Below are positions 9,382 through 20,200 of a stretch of 64,000 nt of DNA, one piece after another; the stretch's first letter is position 1; each line of letters opens with the position of its first letter. The notes below the pieces were generated by a model. That model worked only from the letters and a program-made list of their open reading frames with translations, did not search any database and was not told the origin of the DNA. The position numbers were made by a program, and so were the translations under genes. Origin of the DNA: Hyunsoonleella ulvae. Its GTDB lineage: Bacteria > Bacteroidota > Bacteroidia > Flavobacteriales > Flavobacteriaceae. The stretch covers positions 248,001 to 312,000 of the forward strand of contig NZ_JAEPJQ010000002.1 in the NCBI RefSeq assembly GCF_016827605.1, given 5' to 3'.

Positions 9382-11679
9382 CTACTTTGTCCCAGTCATT
9401 TCAAGTTTTAGCACCCCGCCGTTAGTTAGGGTTTTATGAGACACATTAAATTTAAGTAAATCCTCGTTATTAAAAGAGGCCTCTTTTATGAAAACATTAG
9501 AACTGCTATTGTTTACGGATTGAATCTCCAAAGTCTTCCCTGAATAATACTCTGGATGTAATTGGATGGTTACCTTATCAAAAATAGGACTTCCTATTTG
9601 ATACTCTGGATTTTCCTCTGTACCTCCATTAACTTGAAACAGCCCAATTTTTATTAAAACGGCTAAACTTCCCATGAGACCTTGGTCTTCATCGCCATTG
9701 TATCCTGTGGATGGGGCTAGACCGCCAAAAACCTTAGAAGCCACTTGCCTAGACCAATAGTGGGTTAAATCTGGTCTATCTAATTTATTAAAAATAAAGG
9801 CTGTTTGAATAGATGGTTGGTTACCATAATTTATGGGGATTTTACGATACTCTGGGTGCAATTCTGAAGCATGCGATGTGCCCGAAGTAAAGTTTAATTG
9901 TTCCGCTTGTTTAAATTGTGTATTTAATTTTTCAACAGCTTTGTCTTTGCCTCCCATGAGTTCAGCAAGTCCATCGTAATCATGTGGTACAAACCAAGTA
10001 GATTGCGCGCCATTGGATTCTATAAACCCTTCTTCGTAGGTATACGGACTATAGTCTGCTTGCACTTTACCATCAACATTTTTGGCTTGCATCCAGCCCT
10101 CATCATTTAAAAGTGTAGCATAACTTTTTGAACGTTTTATGAAGTATTCATAATCTTCCGTCTTATTCAGCTTCAGTGCCAATTGGGCCAATACCCAATC
10201 TTGATAGGCATACTCTAAAGTTAAACCTGCACCATCTTGATGTCCGCCAAACTTCCCTTTAGGATTAGGATGTGGCACAAAGCCTTTTTCCATATAGAAA
10301 TCCAGTCCGCCTCCAATATTGGTTTTATGCTCATAACCTGCTTTTTCCATGATACCACCTTCTAAATGGTTTTTCTTCAAAGCATCATAAATGTCTTCTA
10401 GATTTTCCTTTAAAATACCTTTTTGAATCGCGCTGACAAAAAACGGTGTGGCTGGGGAGCCTGTCATAACGTAGGTGTAATTTCCACCTGATGGCCCTCT
10501 GGGAACCAAGCCTCCATCTTTATAATATTGAAGAAAAGACATGGCAAACTCTTCATAAATATCTGGGTAAGCTAGTCCCCAGAGTGTATTTAGTGTCCAT
10601 TGGGCTCCCCAAAGCGCATCAGAATTGTAATGATTGAATTTTGGTTTTCCCGAAGTATCCAACGGCAATTGTCCTATCTTAAATTTACCTCCAGTATTAT
10701 CAGGATACGCACCATTTACATCATTAATATTGCGTCTGCCCTGAAGCGCATGCCATAAATCTGTATAAAAACGTCTTTGTTGTTTTTCGGTATTGCCTTC
10801 TACCTTTATTCTACTTAATAACGAATTCCAATGGTCTTTGGAATCTTGAACAACTGCTTCAAAATCCCAGTGTGGTAACTCTGTTTTAAGATTCAAGTTG
10901 GCATTTTCTTCTGAAGTGTACGAGATAGCCACCTTCATAAGTAAGGGCTTTTCCAAATTAGAAAAATGCATCAAGTAATTACCTGTTGCTTCATCTTTTT
11001 GTAATTCAGTTACTGGAGCATCGAGACTTACACTAAAGAACACCTTAAATTCTTGAGGCCTTCTGTGGGTTGGTGTTGCCACTACTGAACCCGCAAATTC
11101 CGTATCACTAATTTGGCGCAATTCTCCTTGAGCATTATCTGATGGCCCAAGTATGGTATTCAAATTAAATAGAACGGCATTTTTGGTTTTTTCTGGAAAG
11201 GTATACTTATGAAACCCCACTCTTGTGGTACTGGTAAGCTCTGTTCTAATGCCATAACGTTGTAGCTCCAGACTATGATAACCTGGTGTTACCGTCTCAT
11301 CATCATGACTAAATTTTGAGTAAAAATCTTTGAAAACGGTTTTAGTATTCTCGTCAGAAAGCGTTACCGGCATAACCGACACACCCGATATTTGCCATCC
11401 ATGTATATGGCTAAAGCCTTTAATGGTATCGGTTTTATAACGATAACCACTGCCCCAAGCTCCGTCTATTTCGTTATCTGGACTTAGGTTTACCATGCCA
11501 AACGGGCGACATGCTGATGAAAAGAAAAACCATCTGGAATTCTCTGTATCTAAATGCGGATATACCAAACTTGCATAATCTATTGCTTTATTGGTTGTAT
11601 CAACAGTTGTTTTATCTTCATTTTTACATGAAAACAGTATACTTAAAACGGTTATTGTTACTATTAAATATTTTCTCAT
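9382..11679 (-). CDS. GH92 alpha-mannosidase (copy 1)
   Basis: A 765-residue GH92 lipoprotein (lipid cysteine in I-L-F-S-C18-K-N-E-D). GH92 enzymes are Ca-dependent exo-alpha-mannosidases acting mostly on alpha-1,2, and in some subgroups alpha-1,3, -1,4 or -1,6 bonds. Family landmarks are G-M-V-N-L-S-P-D and G-F-S-H-I-H-G-W near the N-terminus, T-L-E-Y-A-Y-Q-D-W, which contains the likely general-acid glutamate, and the acidic G-D-E-D-Q-G segment near the C-terminus in the place of the usual N-D-D-x-G. It lies 4 bases after the GH28-like stop. It is distinct from the second GH92 gene at 13316-15391 in both the acid and the base motif, so the two probably have different linkage preferences. 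Confidence 0.92.
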   Translation of the reverse strand: MRKYLIVTITVLSILFSCKNEDKTTVDTTNKAIDYASLVYPHLDTENSRWFFFSSACRPFGMVNLSPDNEIDGAWGSGYRYKTDTIKGFSHIHGWQISGVSVMPVTLSDENTKTVFKDFYSKFSHDDETVTPGYHSLELQRYGIRTELTSTTRVGFHKYTFPEKTKNAVLFNLNTILGPSDNAQGELRQISDTEFAGSVVATPTHRRPQEFKVFFSVSLDAPVTELQKDEATGNYLMHFSNLEKPLLMKVAISYTSEENANLNLKTELPHWDFEAVVQDSKDHWNSLLSRIKVEGNTEKQQRRFYTDLWHALQGRRNINDVNGAYPDNTGGKFKIGQLPLDTSGKPKFNHYNSDALWGAQWTLNTLWGLAYPDIYEEFAMSFLQYYKDGGLVPRGPSGGNYTYVMTGSPATPFFVSAIQKGILKENLEDIYDALKKNHLEGGIMEKAGYEHKTNIGGGLDFYMEKGFVPHPNPKGKFGGHQDGAGLTLEYAYQDWVLAQLALKLNKTEDYEYFIKRSKSYATLLNDEGWMQAKNVDGKVQADYSPYTYEEGFIESNGAQSTWFVPHDYDGLAELMGGKDKAVEKLNTQFKQAEQLNFTSGTSHASELHPEYRKIPINYGNQPSIQTAFIFNKLDRPDLTHYWSRQVASKVFGGLAPSTGYNGDEDQGLMGSLAVLIKIGLFQVNGGTEENPEYQIGSPIFDKVTIQLHPEYYSGKTLEIQSVNNSSSNVFIKEASFNNEDLLKFNVSHKTLTNGGVLKLEMTGTK

Positions 11680-11683
11680 GCAG

Positions 11684-13312
11684 TTACTTAATTACTAAAA
11701 TATTTTCCTTTATGGCATCACTATGTGTAAAATTTTCTTTTCCTTCAAATACGAATTGTTTGTGGGCAGTTTCTGGAACTTTGACGCTTTCTAAATGTAC
11801 ACCATCAACGCCATGGAACACAAAAGCTGGTCTAAAATCGTGATGTTCTAACTTTAAATTTACGTTTTTATATGTAATGTTGTTTGCATGTTTTACATAA
11901 AATCCCCAAGCTGGCAACTCGCCAAACATTGAAAATTCCGGATAATCTTTTATTTTCTCGGGCACTTGTTCCAATCTGCTTAACGGTACATAAGCCATCC
12001 CTTTTGATGCTCTTCCGGGATATGTAATTTCTACATTTTCGATGGTTACGTTTTCAATGTTGTGACCAGGAATACCAACAATGGAAGATGGAAAAGGGTT
12101 ATGGAAAAAGTCTACTTCAGGCCCTCGTAAATCGTAATCTATGTCTGGTCTTCCAAAAGGCACCTCCACTTTGATATCTTTAATGTGAATATTTTTTACA
12201 ACTCCCGGTGCATCTCCGCCTCTATGCCCTAATCTTATAAAAATGGCATTACCTGTATTTTTCGCTATGATATTGGAAACGTTGATGTTTTCAATAACAC
12301 CGCCATCTACACTTTCAATTGCTATGGCTGAACGGAACGTATCGTATACTTCTATACTATCAATGGTTACGTTTTTAAATCCGCCGTAAGAAGCTGTTCC
12401 AAATTTTAAGGCACTGGCGCTACTTCTTATTTTACAATTTGCTATGTAAATGCTATCGTTGTAATAGGCTGGGAAGTATGATTTTAGGCAAATACCGTCA
12501 TCGGCTGAATTTACATCACAATTTGTGATTTGTACATTTTTGCAATCGGTAATGTCCATACCGTCGTTATTCCAATAGGCTCTATTGATAATTTTTAAAT
12601 TATCCAGTTTTAATTTTTCACATAATTCGAAAGACAATCCCCAGCATGCTCCATTTTGAAGATGGAGGTCTAAAATATCTACATTTTTACACATAGAAAA
12701 TCTGAACAACTTAGGTCTTGCTGTTTCGTTGGGGCGCATACGCCTGTAGTTATATTTTGGGTCTTTGCGTTCTCCTGAATGGTGTAAGCTATCAATATTT
12801 AAAGCCAATGCTCTACCTTGACCGTCTATTTTTCCTTGACCATATATCTTAAAGTTATTGGCCTTATAAGCCACCAAAAATGCCATATTGGAATAGTCAT
12901 CGCGCTTGGGAGACTCTGGACGTTCAGGCATTGGCACATCTGAATAATGATAGGGATTTGTACTTCCCAACAATACAGCATCTTCTTTTAAATAAAGACT
13001 TACGTTAGATTTCATTACCAAGCCTCCTGAAAGATATTGCCCTTTTGGAAATACCAAGGTGCCCCCATTTTCCTTATGAACCTTATCTATTAATTGTTGT
13101 AATGCTATGGTGTTTAGGGTTGTGCTATTACCAACTATACCATAATCTGTAACCAGATATTCTGTATCGTTGGTCTTTTTTATATAGTTCTTATTTATTT
13201 CAATTTGAGAGACATTTACAGCTGTTTTTGGTGTTTCGTTACACGACCAAAAAAATAAGGTCAGCAACAACACGTATAAAACAGAACTATTAAATTTTGT
13301 CTTGTATGTCAT
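11684..13312 (-). CDS. GH28-like right-handed beta-helix lipoprotein
   Basis: A 542-residue secreted lipoprotein (lipid cysteine C24 in F-F-W-S-C) with the architecture of GH28 polygalacturonase-type enzymes. A pectate-lyase-like N-terminal segment (A-L-Q-Q-L-I-D with G-G-T-L-V-F-P-K-G-Q-Y) leads into a beta-helix. GH28 motifs seen are N248-N249-D250-G (usual N-T-D), D271-D272-G and I-F-I-R360 (usual R-I-K). The third motif, usually G-H-G, is replaced by S-A-L-K-F-G-T around residues 300-306, so the conserved histidine is absent. It may be an exo-galacturonidase of a divergent subgroup or have another uronate specificity; uxaB and uxaA nearby fit galacturonate release. It sits between the two GH92 genes with gaps of 3 and 4 bases. 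Confidence 0.75.
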   Translation of the reverse strand: MTYKTKFNSSVLYVLLLTLFFWSCNETPKTAVNVSQIEINKNYIKKTNDTEYLVTDYGIVGNSTTLNTIALQQLIDKVHKENGGTLVFPKGQYLSGGLVMKSNVSLYLKEDAVLLGSTNPYHYSDVPMPERPESPKRDDYSNMAFLVAYKANNFKIYGQGKIDGQGRALALNIDSLHHSGERKDPKYNYRRMRPNETARPKLFRFSMCKNVDILDLHLQNGACWGLSFELCEKLKLDNLKIINRAYWNNDGMDITDCKNVQITNCDVNSADDGICLKSYFPAYYNDSIYIANCKIRSSASALKFGTASYGGFKNVTIDSIEVYDTFRSAIAIESVDGGVIENINVSNIIAKNTGNAIFIRLGHRGGDAPGVVKNIHIKDIKVEVPFGRPDIDYDLRGPEVDFFHNPFPSSIVGIPGHNIENVTIENVEITYPGRASKGMAYVPLSRLEQVPEKIKDYPEFSMFGELPAWGFYVKHANNITYKNVNLKLEHHDFRPAFVFHGVDGVHLESVKVPETAHKQFVFEGKENFTHSDAIKENILVIK

Positions 13313-13315
13313 TTT

Positions 13316-15391
13316 CTAATTTTGTTTTCCCCAAAGTGTATTGGGCATGTCTGTTAATTCAAATTGTAAAACGCCTCCTTTAGAAATTAAATTAAAGTCT
13401 ATAATACTTGAATTAATTTCTGCGCCATTCCATGTAACTTTTTGAATGTAAATTGTATTTGGTGTTCTGCCATTGGTAATAATTTCCAATGGTTTGTCTT
13501 TTGTTTTTATGGTTATCTTATCAAATTGAGGTACTGTTAGTGCTAACTGCGTACTTCCCGGAAACACAGGGTAAAGCCCTATTGTGGACCAAACATACCA
13601 TGAGGACATGGTGCCTGCATCATCATCCATTTCTTTGATATAGCCATTTGGTGTTGCCGTAAATATTTTTTTTACAATTGGTGCTTCAAACTTTTCGTGG
13701 GTGCCGTACCAGTTGTTAGTTACTTTGTTGAGTAACTTGTCTACTAACTGTTGTGTTTTCCAAGGCGAATTGGTGTAGTTATACAAATAAGGCACTTGAA
13801 TATCTGGTTGATTACCAATGTTAAACAGTTCATTATCAAAGAAATAATCTAATTGATTTTCAAATTCGTCTTTACCTCCCGTCATAGTTTGAATGCCTTG
13901 CATATCAAAAGGCACAAACCATCGGTATTGCCACAGGGTTCCTTCGTACAATCCATCGCCATGCATAACATCTGAGTTTTCATCCATGTTCATGAATTTA
14001 TTCTCCCACGTGGTTTTATATTCAAAAGCTCGTGCTCTGTAAAATTCTGCATCTACGTCTTTTCCTAATATTTCAGAAATTTCAGAAAGCGCCCATAAAT
14101 CGTAACTAGATTCCAAAACATTGTCTGGCGATTTAAAAGGTAGGTGTTTTGCTTCTTCCTTTAATTCGTCATAAACTTCATTTAAATCAAATGGTAGAAT
14201 TCCTTTTCTATAAGCATCCAGCAACATGACTATGCTATGCTCAGTTCTTATGGTTAAAAACGGTTCTGTTTCTGTTGCCCAATCTGGTTTGCCTTGTTTG
14301 TATAATCGTTTTAAGGACAATAACATGTCTTGATATCTCTCTGGATAAACCAAAGAAAACAGAGGCAACTTTGTTCTAAATGTGTCCCAAATAGACCAAC
14401 CGTGGTAAGTTGGTGTTTTGCTATTATACAGTTTATTGTCACTTCCTCTTACCTCGCCGTTATCATCATTTATAATAAATGGAGACTGTGTGGCATGGTA
14501 TAGATGGGTGTAAAACATGGTTTTAAGCGAATCGTTTTTGGTTTCTACATTTACAACATCCAGTAAGTCGTTCCACTGCTTTTTCGAAGCATTTTTAACC
14601 GTTTCGAAATCAAAATTCAAACTCTGGATTAAATTATAACTAGCATTAGCCTTACTTACACTAGATAAAGCGACTCTTAATACGACCTCTTCGTCTTTCT
14701 TGGTTTTAAATTGAAAGGATACCGTTGATGAATCATTAGAAATTCCTATGTCTCCCTTATTTAAAGCCAATGCATAATAGAACGTATACTTACCCTTTTT
14801 ACAAACATTTATACTTGTTACCTTTCCACTAACAATGCCTTTGCTAATTTGATGTTCTTCTGAAACGTGTCCTACAAAGGAGCTGGCCAAATCAATAGAT
14901 ATTCCTGAGTTTTCAGACTCGGGGAATGTATATTTATGAAATGCAACCTGTCTTATACCTGTCAATTCAGTAGTAACACCATTATTTAAATCAACTTTGT
15001 AATACCCAGCCGAAGCCGTTTCACTTTCTTTTTTGAAACGTAATTTTTTAGAGGTGGAGTCTTGTTCTGAAATCACAAGAGGCAGTACTCGTAAATTACC
15101 GCCTACACCTCTACAGCCTACACCAGAAAATCTCGTATTTGAAAAGCCGATAATTTCTTTGGCCATATAGTCGTACCCAGAATGTGCTATAGGATTGGTA
15201 TCTGGGCCTGGTTTTACCATACCAAATGGTACCGAAGCCGATACATCTGTTTGTCCGTGATCATCTGAGGTACAGATGAAAGGGTTGATGTAGTCTACGT
15301 TTTGTTTTGATTCTACTAAAGGGACATCAGCATGCTTTTGGCATCCTAAAACAACTAAGAATAATATGATTTCTAGATGGCGTTTAACCAT
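13316..15391 (-). CDS. GH92 alpha-mannosidase (copy 2)
   Basis: A second GH92 enzyme, about 691 residues from the ATG at 15391. A TTG 15 bases upstream is also open, but the ATG gives a clean lipoprotein signal (M-V-K-R-H then a hydrophobic stretch and L-G-C). Landmarks are F-I-C-T-S-D-D-H-G-Q-T and F-S-N-T-R-F-S-G-V-G near the N-terminus, W-S-I-W-D-T-F-R-T in the catalytic domain, L-E-S-S-Y-D-L-W in the position of the general-acid motif, and D-D-D-A-G-T-M-S-S-W near the C-terminus, matching the catalytic-base region. It is the first enzyme gene after susD and follows a 123-base gap containing hairpins. It is expected to be an exo-alpha-mannosidase; the linkage is not predictable by eye. Confidence 0.9.
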   Translation of the reverse strand: MVKRHLEIILFLVVLGCQKHADVPLVESKQNVDYINPFICTSDDHGQTDVSASVPFGMVKPGPDTNPIAHSGYDYMAKEIIGFSNTRFSGVGCRGVGGNLRVLPLVISEQDSTSKKLRFKKESETASAGYYKVDLNNGVTTELTGIRQVAFHKYTFPESENSGISIDLASSFVGHVSEEHQISKGIVSGKVTSINVCKKGKYTFYYALALNKGDIGISNDSSTVSFQFKTKKDEEVVLRVALSSVSKANASYNLIQSLNFDFETVKNASKKQWNDLLDVVNVETKNDSLKTMFYTHLYHATQSPFIINDDNGEVRGSDNKLYNSKTPTYHGWSIWDTFRTKLPLFSLVYPERYQDMLLSLKRLYKQGKPDWATETEPFLTIRTEHSIVMLLDAYRKGILPFDLNEVYDELKEEAKHLPFKSPDNVLESSYDLWALSEISEILGKDVDAEFYRARAFEYKTTWENKFMNMDENSDVMHGDGLYEGTLWQYRWFVPFDMQGIQTMTGGKDEFENQLDYFFDNELFNIGNQPDIQVPYLYNYTNSPWKTQQLVDKLLNKVTNNWYGTHEKFEAPIVKKIFTATPNGYIKEMDDDAGTMSSWYVWSTIGLYPVFPGSTQLALTVPQFDKITIKTKDKPLEIITNGRTPNTIYIQKVTWNGAEINSSIIDFNLISKGGVLQFELTDMPNTLWGKQN

Positions 15392-15408
15392 AAAATTGCT
15401 TTTCAAAT

Positions 15409-15445
15409 TATAAAGGCAGACAAAAAAATTTCATCTGCCCTTATA
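15409..15445 (-). promoter_or_regulatory. Intra-operon stem-loop between susD and the first GH92 gene
   Basis: On the minus-strand transcript a 12-bp stem (arms 15434-15445 and 15409-15420) with one G-U pair closes a 13-base T-rich loop. No T-tract follows the stem, so it is not a classic terminator. A hairpin after susD is often seen in PULs and is thought to lower transcription of the downstream enzyme genes or to stabilise the susCD part of the mRNA; that role here is inferred. Confidence 0.6.
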
Positions 15446-15500
15446 AAAACTAAACTAACTCAAAACTAATTACTCAAAAATTAAAGTTTCTTATACAATG

Positions 15501-15521
15501 TTCTCTTCTAAAAAAAGAGAA
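15501..15521 (-). promoter_or_regulatory. Small second stem-loop just after the susD stop
   Basis: A perfect 7-bp inverted repeat (15501-15507 and 15515-15521) with a 7-base loop lies 9 bases beyond the susD stop codon. It is AT-rich and weak alone. Together with the larger hairpin at 15409-15445 it could set the 3' end of a stable susCD mRNA. Confidence 0.4.
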
Positions 15522-15529
15522 TATAATAT

Positions 15530-17188
15530 CTAATAATTAGGGTTTTGGTCTATAGAACCTTCAGATAGAGCAACTTCATTATCAGGAATTGGTCTTACTA
15601 AATGAGTACCTGCACTAAATGCACCGTGATCTACAATATGTGGGTTGTACATATTAATGCGTTCTTCTAATTTACCTGCGCGCTTTAATACAGCCCATCT
15701 ATCTTCTTCTCCTGCAAGTTCTATAGCTCTTTCATCAAGAATGGTATCAATATCTACAGAAGTATAATGATTTACTACACCAGTAGCTCGTTCTCTAACC
15801 CTGTTTAAGTGACTTAATGCAGAAGTTGTATTACCAGCTCCCAAATACGCTTCAGCTGCAATTAAATGCGTCTCTGCAATTCTAAATAGAAATGTATCCC
15901 TTGATCCTCCATTTTCTGCATCAATACCTACATCATCAAACTTCTTAAATATTGGGAAATTCGTTCTTAAAACATTAGAGGAATACTGATAAATAACTCC
16001 TGGTACATTATCTGGAAGCCCAAATAAATACTGATCTGGTTGATATACCCAGTACCTGTTTAACTTATCTGCTAACTCAGCAGCATCTATAGGTTCTTTA
16101 GGATAATACACGATTGTATCTCCAGGCACAACATTATCTGTACCTTCTGGCGATGTGAATGTAGCTTCCTCATCTGCAAATAACACTCTATGTAATGTTA
16201 CTTCATCTCTTGAATCATTGTTTGCCAATAATTCAAAGAAACGAGGCGTTGGCATTAAACCAGTATTATTAGCTCCATAAGGATTAGCTCTTCCTATACC
16301 AACATAATTATCGACAGGATTCATAAAAATTCCATGCTTGTTATTATTCCTGTCATCAAAATTACCCCCAGGCCCATATTGAACTGCAAAAAGAATCTCA
16401 GGATTTACTTGATTACCATAATCGAATACTTGCGCATAGGTTTGACTTCTTATATCATAAGACCCAATGGCTTCCTCTGCCAAGTTAGCTGCAGTTGTAA
16501 AATCCGAAGCACTACCGAATGATTTATAAGCCCTTGTTAAATAAACATCGGCTAATAAATGTTGAGCAGCACGCTTAGACATTCTACCTGTTTGTGGATT
16601 ATCTCCTAAATTAGGGATAGCTTCTTCCAAATCTCTAATAATTTGAGTAAAGGTTTCTTCTTCAGAAGACCTCACATAATCTGTACGAATTGAATTAGTT
16701 TCGTTCAATTCCAAAACTATACCTCCAAAATGTCTAACCAAATTGTAGAAACCAAGTGCTCTTAAAGCTTTTGCTTGGGCTATTCCATTGTCACGAACGG
16801 CTAAATTGGCATCGCTCCATGAAATTTGGTTCTCATAGCGATTTATAACCGTATTGGCATCTGATGTTAAACCATAATTTGCACCCCAAAAAAACGCAGA
16901 ATTACCTTCACTAGCTGTGAGACCAAAATAATCATTTATTGCAAGGTTACTCCTTACATCGTCTTGTGAAGTAAACACATCTGTTCCTGGGAACATAATT
17001 CCATAATTCTTGTACACTGCACGTAAATTACCATACATTCCAGCTACTAATTGATCTGCATTGTTTTCATTTATAGAGTTTTCGGCAACTAAACCACCAT
17101 AAAACTCCTCTTCTATATAGCTTTCACAGGCTGTAAAAATTAAGCCTAGTAATAAAACTATGTTTTGTATTTTAAAAATTGATTTCAT
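15530..17188 (-). CDS. SusD/RagB-family outer-membrane glycan-binding lipoprotein
   Basis: A 552-residue SusD-like lipoprotein (lipid cysteine in F-T-A-C-E-S-Y). It has the usual alpha-helical TPR-type arrangement, including A-K-A-L-R-A-L-G-F-Y-N-L-V-R-H-F-G-G (about residues 135-155), R-A-A-Q-H-L-L-A-D-V-Y-L-T-R-A, and near the C-terminus A-E-T-H-L-I-A-A-E-A-Y and L-N-R-V-R-E-R-A. It ends in N-P-N-Y as many family members do. It acts as the lid that captures oligosaccharide over the SusC transporter at the cell surface. The gene is 18 bases after the SusC stop. Confidence 0.95.
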   Translation of the reverse strand: MKSIFKIQNIVLLLGLIFTACESYIEEEFYGGLVAENSINENNADQLVAGMYGNLRAVYKNYGIMFPGTDVFTSQDDVRSNLAINDYFGLTASEGNSAFFWGANYGLTSDANTVINRYENQISWSDANLAVRDNGIAQAKALRALGFYNLVRHFGGIVLELNETNSIRTDYVRSSEEETFTQIIRDLEEAIPNLGDNPQTGRMSKRAAQHLLADVYLTRAYKSFGSASDFTTAANLAEEAIGSYDIRSQTYAQVFDYGNQVNPEILFAVQYGPGGNFDDRNNNKHGIFMNPVDNYVGIGRANPYGANNTGLMPTPRFFELLANNDSRDEVTLHRVLFADEEATFTSPEGTDNVVPGDTIVYYPKEPIDAAELADKLNRYWVYQPDQYLFGLPDNVPGVIYQYSSNVLRTNFPIFKKFDDVGIDAENGGSRDTFLFRIAETHLIAAEAYLGAGNTTSALSHLNRVRERATGVVNHYTSVDIDTILDERAIELAGEEDRWAVLKRAGKLEERINMYNPHIVDHGAFSAGTHLVRPIPDNEVALSEGSIDQNPNY

Positions 17189-17206
17189 TTTCTTAACAAT
17201 TTATAA

Positions 17207-20200
17207 TTATAATGATACGTTTAATCCAAACAATACTGTTTTGGTCATATATGCAGAACTATAGGAGTTTTGCAAACCAGTCTCTGGATCTGGTCCTTCG
17301 TAATCTGTGAAAACAAATGGATTTTGAATATCTAAAGATAATCTCATACCACTAAGCTTTAACTTATCTAATACATTAGATGGTAGTGTATATGTAAAAC
17401 CGATATTTCCAATCTTAACAAAATCAAATTCTTCATAATAGTACTCTCCTGGGTGAGCATAAGCCAAGGCTGGTCTTGATGCATCAGGATTATTAGGTGT
17501 CCAATAGTCTAAATTAATTTTATTAAACTTAGCTTGGTCATTTTGATAAGGTGTAAAATTTTGATACCACTCTGAATGACCTAGTGTTCCTTGACGTGTG
17601 TTAATTTGTACTCTGGCTTCGAAATTCTTATATGTGAAGGTATTTGTCATACCACCAAACCAATCTGGTGTAGGACTTCCAATAACAACTTTGTCATCAT
17701 TATTGATTACACCATCATTATTTTGATCCACAAATTTATATTGCCCAGGTCTCGCTCCAAATGTAGCTGCTTCAGCATATTCATCTAACTGCCAAATACC
17801 ATCATTTTCAAAAGAAAAAATAGCTGCTGGATCTTCTCCAACTTTTGTTACACCGTGACGTCCAAATGGTACTTCTTCTACATCGCCTTCAATCTTTAAG
17901 ATTTCAGCTTCGTTTTTTGAAAAGTTAAGACTTGTACGCCATCTAAAATCCTCAGTTTGTATGTTAGTTGTATTCAATACGACCTCAACCCCTCTGTTTC
18001 TTACCTCTCCAAAGTTCCCTATAGCAGAACCAAAACCAGAAACAGCTAACAAGCTTCTAGGAAACAAGCTCCCATCTGTATCTTTATTATAATAATCTAC
18101 GGTCAAGTTTACTCTATTATTAAATAGTCCTAAATCTATACCAATGTTAGTTTCTGTAGTTACCGCCCATGTTAATTCACTATTAGGCAAACCTGCAATA
18201 ACCTGTGTAGTTGCTAAATCGTCTCCAAATAAATAGGTACCTCCACTCAAAGATGAAAAAGACTGATATGCTCCTATTGTATCAATATTTCCTGTTTGTC
18301 CGTAGGTTAAACGTACTTTCATATTATTAAGCCAAGACACATTTTGCATAAACTCTTCTTGAGAAACTTTCCATGCAAACGCCGCTGAAGGGAAAAAATC
18401 CCATTTATTACCAACAGCTAAACGAGAAGCGCCATCATAACGACCAGTAAGTGTTAATAAATACTTGTCTTTATGAGAATAGTTTAATCTAGCTGCAAAA
18501 GACGCTATATTATCCTTAATAAAACCACTATTAAAAGCACGTATGTCTGTACCTTGCCCCGTATTGAAGAACAAGAACTCATCCGCCAAATTACGTGTTT
18601 GTATATCTCCTCTTTCAAATTCTTTATGATATAAAGAAGAAATCAACGTGGCTGCTAAATTGTTATTATCATCAATATCAAAATTCATGTTGGCAATGTT
18701 ATCCCAAGTATATGTTACTATGGAGGCAGAATTATAAATAGCTCTAGTTCTGCGAGGGTCATTTCTAGCTGCTTTTGTCAATAAAGCCCTATGTTCCCCA
18801 AATCTATTATAAACTAAACTTGGTGAGAATTGTGTTTTTAAGTTTAACCATTTTAATGGCTTGTATTCTAAAAAAGCATTAGCTATAATGTCAAATCTTT
18901 TAGTATTAACCCTCCATGCCCCATTTTTCTCATAAATTGGATTTATGAAACGCTGATCTTGTTCATCTGGTATTAAATCTAAAGTGCCATCGTCTTCAAA
19001 AGGATCAACAGTTGGAGCCAAACGGAAAGAACTTCTAAATAATTCCCGGCTACCTTCTTCTCTTTCAGAAAAAGCGATATACGTTTTTACACCAAATGTT
19101 AATTGGTCATTTACTTTTTTAGATAGCGAACCCGAAAGGTTATATCTTTCAAAAGCTTCAATACCTACAACACCTTCGTCCTTTAAATAGCCTACAGATG
19201 CGTTATACACTAGTCCATCCTGTCCACCAGATGCTGATAAGGTATGGCTGGTTTGAATTCCTGTTTCTTGAAACAGACCTATCCAATCAGTATAATTGCC
19301 GTTTAATGCATTAGCCTGCTCTTCAGCACCTATAAACTCTACTGTTGTATCTGGAACTATGTTATTGTAATCTGCAGCAGATGCTGGTCCAGTATTTAAC
19401 AAGTTACCAAACTCTCTCGCTCTAACAACATCATTAACAAATGCTACATATTCATCCCCACTATAAAAATCTGGAGAGTTTACCACACTTCGTATCCCAA
19501 AAGTAGCATCATAATTAAATCGTGTCCTTCCTTCAATACCACTTTTTGTAGTTATTATAACAACACCATTAGCACCTCTTGCTCCATATATAGCAGTAGA
19601 AGATGCATCCTTAAGAATATCTATTTGTTGAATATCTGCAGGGTTGAGTGCGTTAATATTATCTACAAAAATCCCGTCTACTACATATAAAGGAGATCCT
19701 AAATCACTTGTAGGGTCATCACTTACACCGTCATTACCTTGATTGTTGTTTCTAAGAGCACCATTACCTCTTACAGTAATGGAAAGCGGAGCTCCTGGCT
19801 TATTATTTAAAGTTCTAACATCTACACCCGCTAAACGCCCTTGTAAAGCCTGCCCGACATCTGTTTTTCTTTGTTCGATTACAGCATCACTCCCTATTGA
19901 AGCCACTGATCCTGTCAAATCTGTCCGTTTCACACTTCCATAACCAATAACAACAACTTCTTCTAGTTGTGCGGTATCTTCTAATAATTGCACATCTAAG
20001 GTTGATTGTCCTGAGTAACTAACTTCTTGTGTTTTGTAACCCAGATAGGAAAACACAATAACATCGCCATTACTAGCTTGTATTTGATAGTTACCATCAA
20101 AATCTGTTGATGTACCAGTTGCAGTACCTTTAATAAGTACATTAACCCCTGGTATAGGCACATTTTGTTCATCAGTAACTACACCGGACACATTATCCTG

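Noticed and set aside
11511-11843. 110-codon plus-strand ORF across the GH92/GH28 junction
   Set aside because: It is antisense to two real genes and its composition is that of a reverse-strand shadow.
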